This document shows, in pieces, positions 6,544 through 14,800 of a stretch of DNA of 16,041 nt. The stretch comes from Pseudomonadota bacterium (GTDB lineage: Bacteria; Pseudomonadota; Gammaproteobacteria; Arenicellales; Poriferihabitantaceae), in NCBI GenBank assembly GCA_024226105.1, contig JAAELZ010000824.1:1-16041 (forward strand), read 5' to 3'. The notes under the pieces were generated by a model. The model was not told the DNA's origin. It was given only the letters and a program-made list of their open reading frames with translations, and did not search any database. Positions within the stretch are counted from its first letter, which is position 1, and the number at the start of each line of letters is the position of its first letter. The translations under genes and the position numbers were made by a program.

Positions 6544-9500
6544 CAGCTTTCTACCATTTCAATTGCCCGCTCGACATCGACGGATACGACACGTGAAACA
6601 CCCGGCTCGTTCATGGTGACGCCGATCAGATTGTTTGCGGCCTGCATGGTGATTTTGTTGTGAGTGATCACAATAATTTGGGCATGTTCTGAAAGGGACC
6701 TTAAGGTATCACAAAATCGATCAACGTTTGCGTCATCTAGTGGTGCATCTACTTCGTCCATTATACAAAAAGGCGCTGGATTAAGTTCAAATAAACCAAA
6801 CAACAGTGAGACTGCCGTCAGGGCTTTTTCGCCTCCTGAAAGCAAGTGTATGGTACTGTTACGTTTACCCGGAGGCTGTGCCAGAACCGTGATACCCGTC
6901 GTTAGCCAGTCATCTGTGGTCAGGTTTAGTGACGCCTTTCCACCGCCAAACAGTTTGGGGAAGTAACTTGAAAAGTTTCTATTTAACAAAGTGTAGGTTT
7001 CTTCGAAGCGGACACGTGTTTCTTTGTCTATTTTTCGTATCACTTTCTCCAGAGTTTCCAGCGCACTGAGCAGATCATTATGTTGTTTTTCAAGGTACTC
7101 GGCACGCTCACTTTGCGTTTCGTACTCATCAATTGCGACCAGGTTAACTGCGCCAATTGAGCCTATTTTACGCTCAATATCTGCAATTTGCTGTTCGCAG
7201 TTGCTAACGTCCGGACAATCTTCGGGTAGTTCTACGCTCTTTATAGTGCAGTTGTCGCGCGTCGCCTCATCTAGCAGGGTTTGCTGGCGAATTTTTCGAT
7301 CCTGCAATGCCATACGTATTTCATCCAGGTCAGTACGCGCCTGGTTAACGCCATCAATACAGCTGGATAATAGTGACTGTTGTTCACGCAAAGCATTATC
7401 CAGCCCGGCAATCTCATCGCGTGCCGCTACAAGACCGGTTTCGACCTGCTTATGCTCGCTAAGACGAACCTGCAAATTGATATTTAGCGCTTCCAACGGT
7501 GCCGCGCTACCTTCTGCATTATCAAGCAGGTTCTGCTTGCGTGATTTATACTGAGCCAGTTGCTGGCCCATCCGTGTTAAACCACTTTCCAGTGACGCAA
7601 CAGAGGTTTCCAGGCGTGTTTGCTCAAGTTTCCCGGTTTGCACCGCACCTTGTTGCTCACGGTAACTTATATTAGTTTGCTCTATATTGCGCTTAACAAT
7701 GTCTTCCTGTTCAATAAATGAAGCCTGATCCTGTTCAGTATCTTCAAGCGCTTTTTCAACGCTCTTTAGCGTTTTCGTCGCCTCATTCAGGCGCAGGTGT
7801 TCTTCCTGGCCATGTGTCTGAATTTCACTCAATTCCTGCGTGATAGAGGTGAGCCGGCTTTGGGTATATTCCTGTGCTGTGTTTAACTGCGTGATTTCAC
7901 GTTGATCATTCGCAATAATCTGCCGGAACTGTTCCTGCTTTTCCTGCAATATTTTGACCTGATCGCGCGTGGCGATTTCTGTTTTCTGAGCCTTTTCAAT
8001 ATCGTTCTGTAAACCGCGGAGTTCCTGGCCTATCTCGCTTACGCGTGATTTGAGCGAGTGCATTTCTTCTTCACGTACCAGATACCCCGTATTCGTCGCC
8101 GCCGTGCCGACATGGCTAACCCAGTTTGCACCATAAACAACGCCGTCACGCGTTACAATACGTTCACCGGCGTTGAGTTGTAAACGATATTGTTGCGCCT
8201 GGGCCGCATCATTTGCCACATATACTCCTGCAACCAGAGCTGAGATATCAATACTGGAGGCCTCAATATAACTTGCCAGCGGTTCCAGTGGAATTGAAGC
8301 GGCTAACTGTTTTTGCCTGTCAATAGAGATAAGCGTGACCGCATGCTCAGCGGGTTTTAACCAGAAATTGTGTTGCCCGCTTTGATCAATCAGGGCTTGC
8401 AACAGGGGCGTCAGAATGCGGTCGGCCGCACGTTCCCAGCCTTTTCTGATGTGAATGAGCCCGGCCAGTTGATCATTATTATCCAGTTTGCTTTGCGACA
8501 ACCACTGCCTGTAATCCTGGTGCTGGCTGCCCAGTGCTGCCGCCTGAAACTCCTGTAAGGATTTTATGCGTGCCTGATTGGAACTCAGCATGGCCGATTG
8601 CTCATTATGCTGGTTTTTCAGATCAATCAGCTTCTCTGATGCGGTGCGTACGGCATGCCGTGCAGATTCGATCTGAACCTGCAACTCATCGAATTCAGCC
8701 TGTCTGTTCTTAAGGTTTTCAAGCAGCGGCGCAATTCCCGATTGCTCAAGTTCACTATTCAGGCGGGCCTGTTCGGTTTCCAGCTGAGATTCCCTGTCCC
8801 CGGCACGACTTTGCTGGCGGTTGATCTGATCAATAATGGATAACTGCAGTTGCTGCTGATTTTTGCTCGCAGCCTGCTGCTGCTGATATTGTGTGAACTG
8901 ATTCTGCCACTCATCAAATTGTACGCGTGCCTGTTCATAGGTTTGGCGTTTGCCCTCAAGGCTGCTTTCATCTGCCTGTAACTGAGGGTGAAGTGCATCC
9001 AGCCTGGCCTGATATTCAGCCAGCATTGACTGATCCGTCTGGCTTTGCGATTCCAGTTCAGCGAGCGCTGTATTTAATTCCGCCAGCGCTTCACTGTCCT
9101 GTTGTTTGCTGACCTTGATATGTTCAATTTTCTGTTCGATTCTGGAAATATCAGCTCCGACCTGATAAAACGTCGCCTGTATTTCACTCAGTTTATCCTG
9201 AGCTTCGCCCTGCCCGCTACGCTGTCGTTCGATACGCGCTTCCATTTCGCGTTGATCAGCCAGTTTTTTTTCTAGCAGATTAGTGGACTGGTCCAGCGAT
9301 TGTTGTGCCGACAGAATTTGGGCGCTATACGCGTCAAAGCGCAAACGATAGAGGATCGCCAGTTTGTCGCGGCGTTTGCCCTGAAGTTTTTTATAGCGCC
9401 CTGCCGCCTGTGCCTGACGCTTTAGCCGACGTAATTGTGCTAGCAATTCGCCGCGAATATCTTCACTACGTTCAATGTTTTCCCGCGTATGTCGAATGCG

Positions 9501-10046
9501 ATTCTCGGTTTCTCTGCGCCGGTCTTTGTAGCGGGAAATTCCAGCCGCTTCTTCGACATAGGCCCGCAGTTCTTCGGGCCTGGACTCCACGATACGACTG
9601 ACCATGCCCTGCTCAATAATCGAATAGGAACGTGGACCGAGCCCGGTTCCTCGAAACATGTCCAGCACATCTTTGCGGCGTACGCGTTTATCGTTGATCC
9701 GGTATTCGGATTTTCCATCCCGGCTGAGTATACGTTTGACTGAAATATCGGAAAATTTATGATAGTGGCCCTTGATCCTTCCAAGGCTGTTATCAAACAG
9801 CAATTCTACGGATGCCCGCCCGACAGGTTTTCGCGTGGAAGAGCCGTTAAAAATGACGTCGTCCATCGAATCACCACGCAATAATTTGGCAGAGGACTCT
9901 CCCATCACCCAGCGTACGGCGTCGATAACATTGGATTTACCGCAACCATTAGGGCCCACCACGCCTACGATTTGAGCACTAAAGCTAACGTTGGTATGGT
10001 CGACGAATGATTTAAAGCCAGAAACAGCTATCTTTTTAAGTTTCAT
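6543..10046 (-). CDS. smc: Chromosome segregation protein SMC
   Basis: SMC is the ATPase of the bacterial SMC-ScpAB condensin, which organises and helps segregate the chromosome. The 1167-residue protein has all parts in order: an N-terminal ATPase half with Walker A GPNGCGKS (31-38) and Q-loop around IIEQG (144-148); a first coiled coil (about 165-510); a hinge (about 515-655); a return coiled coil; and a C-terminal half with signature LSGGEK (1069-1074), Walker B FCIMDEVD (1093-1100) and H-loop VITHNK. The start is fixed by the family N-terminus MKLKKIAVSGFKSF, although the bases before the ATG (10044-10046) show no good Shine-Dalgarno. It is first in the operon with zipA and ligA. scpA and scpB are not in the window. 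Presence of SMC argues against a MukBEF-bearing enteric relative. Confidence 0.98.
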   Translation of the reverse strand: MKLKKIAVSGFKSFVDHTNVSFSAQIVGVVGPNGCGKSNVIDAVRWVMGESSAKLLRGDSMDDVIFNGSSTRKPVGRASVELLFDNSLGRIKGHYHKFSDISVKRILSRDGKSEYRINDKRVRRKDVLDMFRGTGLGPRSYSIIEQGMVSRIVESRPEELRAYVEEAAGISRYKDRRRETENRIRHTRENIERSEDIRGELLAQLRRLKRQAQAAGRYKKLQGKRRDKLAILYRLRFDAYSAQILSAQQSLDQSTNLLEKKLADQREMEARIERQRSGQGEAQDKLSEIQATFYQVGADISRIEQKIEHIKVSKQQDSEALAELNTALAELESQSQTDQSMLAEYQARLDALHPQLQADESSLEGKRQTYEQARVQFDEWQNQFTQYQQQQAASKNQQQLQLSIIDQINRQQSRAGDRESQLETEQARLNSELEQSGIAPLLENLKNRQAEFDELQVQIESARHAVRTASEKLIDLKNQHNEQSAMLSSNQARIKSLQEFQAAALGSQHQDYRQWLSQSKLDNNDQLAGLIHIRKGWERAADRILTPLLQALIDQSGQHNFWLKPAEHAVTLISIDRQKQLAASIPLEPLASYIEASSIDISALVAGVYVANDAAQAQQYRLQLNAGERIVTRDGVVYGANWVSHVGTAATNTGYLVREEEMHSLKSRVSEIGQELRGLQNDIEKAQKTEIATRDQVKILQEKQEQFRQIIANDQREITQLNTAQEYTQSRLTSITQELSEIQTHGQEEHLRLNEATKTLKSVEKALEDTEQDQASFIEQEDIVKRNIEQTNISYREQQGAVQTGKLEQTRLETSVASLESGLTRMGQQLAQYKSRKQNLLDNAEGSAAPLEALNINLQVRLSEHKQVETGLVAARDEIAGLDNALREQQSLLSSCIDGVNQARTDLDEIRMALQDRKIRQQTLLDEATRDNCTIKSVELPEDCPDVSNCEQQIADIERKIGSIGAVNLVAIDEYETQSERAEYLEKQHNDLLSALETLEKVIRKIDKETRVRFEETYTLLNRNFSSYFPKLFGGGKASLNLTTDDWLTTGITVLAQPPGKRNSTIHLLSGGEKALTAVSLLFGLFELNPAPFCIMDEVDAPLDDANVDRFCDTLRSLSEHAQIIVITHNKITMQAANNLIGVTMNEPGVSRVVSVDVERAIEMVES

Positions 10047-10128
10047 TAAGGCAAAAAAATCATAAATTATTGAACCGACTTTAAGATGTGTCGTTATCTT
10101 ATTGTATTATTTTGATAAATGCGGTTTG

Positions 10129-10139
10129 GTGAAATCACT
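10129..10139. promoter_or_regulatory. Dyad GTGA-AA-TCAC, copy 1 (candidate operator, smc side)
   Basis: GTGAAATCACT occurs here and again, identically, at 10246-10256. The core is a perfect 4-bp inverted repeat with a 2-bp centre. The spacing differs from a CRP site (TGTGA-N6-TCACA) or an FNR site (TTGAT-N4-ATCAA), so the cognate regulator is unknown. This copy sits 83 bp upstream of the smc start codon. Confidence 0.4.
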
Positions 10140-10221
10140 TTGTGTGGCATGACAATCATTCAGGCCTCCCACGGCGATTTGCATCTTTTACCGGATTTGG
10201 CAAATATCCTTCTTAATCCAT

Positions 10222-10255
10222 GTGAATATTGTGCAATAATCACGTGTGAAATCAC
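10222..10255. promoter_or_regulatory. Cluster of GTGA/TCAC half-sites, copy 2 (candidate operator of efflux operon)
   Basis: Four half-sites lie in 34 bp: GTGA (10222-10225), TCAC (10240-10243), GTGA (10246-10249) and TCAC (10252-10255). The last three are evenly spaced six bases apart, giving two overlapping dyads, TCAC-GT-GTGA and GTGA-AA-TCAC. The cluster ends 25 bp before the -35 box of the plus-strand promoter, a typical activator position. Binding by a dimeric regulator is inferred from symmetry and repetition only. Confidence 0.4.
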
Positions 10256-10280
10256 TCGAATATTAGCATGTATATTCCAC

Positions 10281-10308
10281 TTGAAAGGGAATTATTAACG
10301 AGTACAAT
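10281..10308 (+). promoter_or_regulatory. Probable sigma-70 promoter of the efflux operon
   Basis: TTGAAA (10281-10286) and TACAAT (10303-10308) are separated by 16 bp. They match the consensus hexamers at four and five positions. This would give a leader of about 180 nt before the adaptor ATG, containing the inverted repeat at 10392-10429. Confidence 0.5.
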
Positions 10309-10391
10309 GGTTCGGAAATTGCGTCTCGGATATCTTATATGCCTAACAGGCTATTAAAGAAATCATTCTTTTCTAATATAATTATTTAACG

Positions 10392-10429
10392 CACGGAAAT
10401 TAGCTTCTTTAAGTCTTTGTTTTTCCGTG
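10392..10429. repeat. Perfect 8-bp inverted repeat CACGGAAA / TTTCCGTG upstream of the adaptor gene
   Basis: CACGGAAA (10392-10399) and TTTCCGTG (10422-10429) are exact reverse complements separated by 22 bp. If transcribed from the promoter at 10281-10308, they could form a stem in the leader RNA. If not, the right arm overlaps the -35 of a possible second promoter, as an operator would. The sequence does not decide between these. Confidence 0.45.
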
Positions 10430-10450
10430 ATAGCACTAGATAAATATAAC
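10422..10450 (+). promoter_or_regulatory. Possible second, proximal promoter of the efflux operon
   Basis: TATAAC (10445-10450) is a five-of-six -10 match, with TTTCCG 17 bp upstream as a poor -35. Transcription would start near 10457, downstream of the GTG at 10470 minus 13 nt but comfortably before the ATG at 10497. The weak -35 would suit an activator-dependent promoter. Confidence 0.25.
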
Positions 10451-10496
10451 CCCCGGTTGCAACATAAAAGTGCGCAACCTTTACGGCTGGATTAAT

Positions 10497-11810
10497 ATGT
10501 TTACAACTCGACGACTTACCCACCCTTCCCTTACTACGGTTTTTCGCGCCGGGCTTATCACCACCATTCTACTCAGCGCTGCTTGTGGCCAGTCAGAAGA
10601 TGAAAAGAATCGCGCTGAGTCAGAACGTGCGCAAAATGCTGCAGCTGTGATAAAGCAGGCCCAGACTGCCCAAGCGAATAACCTGTCGCACCCCTACAGT
10701 ATTGAAATTGCTCAAAGTGCCAAAACGCAGGCTTCCGTTGCACTCGGCGGCAGCGTTATTCCACAAACAGAATTGACTATTCGAGCGCAGGCACCGGGGC
10801 GCGTTGTTTATATCGCGGGTGAGGAAGGCTATGAAGTGCGGCGTGGTGAGACCATTGTTGATCTGGATGACAATAGTCTACTGGCACAACGCCGCGCTGC
10901 GATTGCGGGCCTGCAACGCGCTCGAGCACAACTTAATAACGCCTACATCCAGCTTGACCAGAATATCGTTTCAGATGGTGTCAATTCTCGCGGCGGAATG
11001 GGCATGCCCTCCATGTTTGACTATTTCGTAACAAAAAATATGGGTGACGCTATGGGTGCCGGCGATTCGGACTACGATCGCTATGCGAGCATTTCCTCCA
11101 GCCGGGCTGGCGTCGAACAGGCGAAAAGCGGCGTGATGGAAGCAGAATCACATATCGATCAGATTGAGGCTATGTTTCGGGACAAGCAGGCGATTGCGCC
11201 ACAGGATGCAATTATTCTAGATAAAATGATTGAACTGGGTGATGCGGTGCAACCCGGCCAGGCATTGTTACGAATTGGTGATACCACTTCCCTGCAAATA
11301 GTTGTCGATGTTCCCGCCAGGCTGATGCGAAACCTGAGCGAAGGTATGTTGCTGCCGATTTCTCTCAATAATACGGGTGAAACCGTTAATGGCGAAATCA
11401 CAGTGATATTCCCTGCCGCTGATGTAAAACGCAATACGGTTAGAATGAAACTGGCCCTGCCACAGGATGCCCAGGCCACGCCGGGAATGTACGTCACCGT
11501 ATCGGTTCCGGATAGCGGGCGTGATCAACTTGTGACCATTTCAATCCCCAATGAGGCCGTGGTATGGCGGGGTAGCCAGGCCTCTGTTTACATCGTTAAT
11601 AATAATGGCAAAGCCGAACTGCGCATGGTTCGAACAGGTAGTGAGGCGAATGGCCGAATTTCGATTCTCTCGGGCCTGACGGAAGGCGATCGGATTGTTA
11701 CAACTCCCGATACGCATTTACGCTCCGGCATGATGATCCAGACTACCACGGTGCCAATACAAAGCCGCTACCAACCCCGGGTGGATATATTGACTCAATT
11801 GACTGTGTGA
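10497..11810 (+). CDS. RND efflux periplasmic adaptor (membrane fusion protein), probable lipoprotein
   Basis: This protein would link the inner-membrane RND pump encoded next to an outer-membrane channel. From the ATG at 10497 it has 437 residues; an in-frame GTG at 10470 would add nine. Neither has a strong Shine-Dalgarno; the ATG gives a more usual signal peptide. A hydrophobic stretch leads to LLSAAC, so C30 is a likely lipidation site, although Ser at -3 is not the commonest residue. Domains follow the HlyD/AcrA plan: lipoyl half with APGRV (about 97-125), helical hairpin (about 130-230), second lipoyl half ending VQPGQALLRIGD (about 232-262), beta-barrel (about 263-340) and membrane-proximal domain. 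The hairpin is interrupted by a Gly/Met-rich loop (about 159-196). The pump gene follows after 68 bp, almost certainly in the same operon. Substrate cannot be inferred. Confidence 0.93.
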   Translation: MFTTRRLTHPSLTTVFRAGLITTILLSAACGQSEDEKNRAESERAQNAAAVIKQAQTAQANNLSHPYSIEIAQSAKTQASVALGGSVIPQTELTIRAQAPGRVVYIAGEEGYEVRRGETIVDLDDNSLLAQRRAAIAGLQRARAQLNNAYIQLDQNIVSDGVNSRGGMGMPSMFDYFVTKNMGDAMGAGDSDYDRYASISSSRAGVEQAKSGVMEAESHIDQIEAMFRDKQAIAPQDAIILDKMIELGDAVQPGQALLRIGDTTSLQIVVDVPARLMRNLSEGMLLPISLNNTGETVNGEITVIFPAADVKRNTVRMKLALPQDAQATPGMYVTVSVPDSGRDQLVTISIPNEAVVWRGSQASVYIVNNNGKAELRMVRTGSEANGRISILSGLTEGDRIVTTPDTHLRSGMMIQTTTVPIQSRYQPRVDILTQLTV

Positions 11811-11878
11811 TTTTGCATACGGATAATCATAAAGACAGTCTACAAAAATAATCTAAAGGCAGCAGGCGATCCACAGTT

Positions 11879-14800
11879 ATGAGCCAGGAAACACCACAAA
11901 ATACCTCTTTGGAAAATCATGATCTTGGCATGGCCGGGAAAATGGCCAGAGCGTTCATTGATTCACCCCTTTCTCCGATTCTTTTAATTGCCTCGCTGGC
12001 AATCGGTCTGCTCGGGCTGGCCATTACACCCCGCCAGGAAGACCCGCAGATTTCCGTACCGATGGTGGATATCTTTGTTGGTTATCCCGGTGCCTCTTCC
12101 GCGCAAACAGCCAAGCAGGTCGCAGCACCCCTGGAGCGCGTGATGAGCGAGATCGAAGGCGTAGATCACGTTTACTCCGCTTCCCGGCGCGGCCAGGCGA
12201 TGGTAACCGTGCAGTTTGACGTGGGTGAAGACATGGGCCACTCACTGGTTAAACTGTATGACAAGATTCAGTCTAACATGGACATCGTACCCGCAGGTGC
12301 AACCATGCCGCTGGTCAAACCCAAAGCAATCGATGATGTGCCGGCTGTGGCCATTACCCTGTGGTCGACTGAAGTAGAAGATTCCATATTGCGTAAACTG
12401 GCAGATGACATATTGCAGCGTGTAAAAGAAGTGGCGGATACCGGGCCCGGCTTTATTGTCGGCGGGCGTGAGGAGCAGGTTCGTGTAGAAATCAGCATCC
12501 CGAAACTGGCCTCTTACAACTTGAGTATCGGACAGGTAGCCCAGGCGATTCGTTCTGCCAATAGCGAACTGGAAGCCGGCCACTATGAACTGGGCGATAA
12601 CGCGTTTAAAGTTTACTCCGGCACCTTTCTTAGCAATGCATCCGATGTCGCTAAACTGGTTGTCGGCGTAGCCAATGGCGGGCCGGTATTTCTGGCGGAT
12701 ATTGCAAAGGTTACCGCCGGCCCTTCTGAAACCAACAACCTGGTGCGTCACTACACCGGGCAGGCCTATAGCGGAGATCTGAATGTTGAAGGCGCACCCG
12801 CCGTCACCATTGCTTTTTCCAAGATCAAGGGCAGCAACGGAATTGTCGTATCGAAAAAAATTATTGACCGGGTTGAGCAATTTAAGGGATTTTTAATTCC
12901 GGACAATGTGCACGTTGAAATAACCCGTGATTACGGTAAATCTGCTGAGCACAAAGTCAACGAGTTATTATTCAAGCTGGTCGTAGCAACGGGCGTGGTG
13001 ACCCTGCTGATCTGGTGGTTTCTGGGTGTACGCCCCGCGATTGTCACGCTGATCATTATTCCAATCGTGGTACTGATCACCGTGTTCGGTGCCTGGATGA
13101 TTGATTTTACGATTGACCGGGTTAGCCTGTTTGCACTGATATTCTCGATCGGCATACTGGTCGACGACGCCATCGTGGTGGTCGAAAATATCTATCGGCG
13201 CTGGTTAATGGCCGGCACTACCTCAATGGAGATCGCGGTTGACGCGGTGCGTGAAGTGGGCAATCCGACCATCATTGCGACACTGACGGTTATCGCAGCC
13301 TTATTACCCATGGCTTTTGTCGGCGATATGATGGGACCTTATATGATGCCGATTCCGGCCCTGGGCTCAATCGCAATCATGTATTCACTGTTCGCCGCCT
13401 TTGCCTTCACCCCGTGGTTAACCTACAAGCTGCGGCCTTCGTTGCAATCGCTGCATAAAGCTGAAGAGGCGGAAGAAAGATTTCAGCAACGCGTAGGGAA
13501 GTTTTACCGGAAGTTTATTTTTAAACTGATGGGCAACCGCGTACTGGGGTGGGCGACCCTCGGCGGAATCATTCTGGTATGGGGCCTGTCAGTATTCCTG
13601 TTCTATTCCCAGTCTGTGGCTGTCAAAATGATGCCTTTTGACAATAAATCAGAATTTAATGTCGTCATCAACATGCCAGCCGGTACCGCATTACCTAAAA
13701 CCGCCAGCGTCACCCAGAAACTGGTGGAAGCGGTTCGCGAGCAAATACCCGAAATCATAGATCTACAGGCCTATGTCGGTACGGTTTCTCCGTATAACTT
13801 CAATGGTATGGTGCGCCACTATTATCTACGCCAACAGCCCTGGCAGGCCGATATCCAAATAAAATTGCTCGACAAAGGAGATCGGAACCGCAATAGCCAT
13901 GATATTGCTACCGACGCACGTAATGTTTTAACCCCTCTGGCGCGGCAACTGGGCGCTCGAATTACGGTAGCTGAAATGCCCCCGGGGCCGCCTGTGTTGC
14001 AAACCATGGTGGCAGAGGTTTATGGCCCCACGCCAGAAATCCGTCGTCAGGTTGCGCGGGACATTACCCTGAAATTTGAAGAGGCAGAATACGTTAGCGA
14101 TGTAGACAACTACATTGAGGCGCCCCACTACATTACCGAGTTTCAGGTAGATGTGGATAAGGCAATGCAAAAAGGCATTACCGTTGAGACTATCAATCAG
14201 AGTATTGCGCTGGCGATGGGCGGTTTTGTTGTCGGTGATATTAAAGAACCGCATTCTACTGAACCGGTTAAAATTGTGTTACAGGCTCCTCACTCTGAGC
14301 GTGCGCTGACTGGCAATATCACCAATATGCCAATTCCCGCTGCTGATGGCAGCATGGTACCGCTATTTGAGCTCGGGGAATTCAGGCAGGTCCTCGATGA
14401 TCCGGTTGTTTATCACAAAGACCTTCGTGATATTGAATACGTGGTGGGGGAATCGGTTGGTAAACTGGCCGCACCGATCTATGGCATGTTTGAAGTAAAT
14501 GAGCTGTTGGAAGATTATGTCTCCCCTGATGGCCAAACGCTCTACGGACCCATCCTGTCTATTTCTGCGCCTAAAAATGATTTGGTCTCTGCTTTTAAAT
14601 GGGACGGTGAGTGGCGCGTGACCTATATCACCTTCCGTGACATGGGCGCAGCTTTCGCCGGCGCAATGTTACTCATCTATATACTGGTCGTCTGGGAGTT
14701 TGGCAGTTTTCGGGTACCGCTTATCATCATAAGCCCAATACCACTGACCATGATCGGCATTATGTTTGGCCACTGGATGTGGGGCGCTGAATTTACCGCA

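Larger units (their letters stand above)
10047..10496. other. Divergent intergenic region between smc and the efflux operon
   Basis: About 450 bp, visibly AT-richer than the flanking genes, from which smc is read leftward and the adaptor gene rightward. It contains repeated GTGA/TCAC dyads, a good plus-strand promoter (10281-10308), an inverted repeat (10392-10429) and a second possible promoter (10422-10450), each listed separately. For smc I see an AT-rich stretch with a minus-strand TACAAT (10106-10101) but no matching -35. Two short open frames (10149-10298 and 10307-10357) lack ribosome binding sites and recognisable products. Confidence 0.7.

Noticed and set aside
10149..10298. 49-codon plus-strand ORF in the divergent intergenic region
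   Set aside because: No good ribosome binding site; it overlaps the GTGA/TCAC cluster and the -35 box, so regulatory DNA is the simpler reading.
10307..10357. 16-codon ORF that could be a leader peptide for the efflux operon
   Set aside because: Its ATG overlaps the promoter -10 box, so it could not be translated from that transcript, and it shows no attenuator structure or residue bias.
12242..12880. 212-codon minus-strand open frame
   Set aside because: Antisense shadow of the conserved RND porter domain, with no recognisable motifs.
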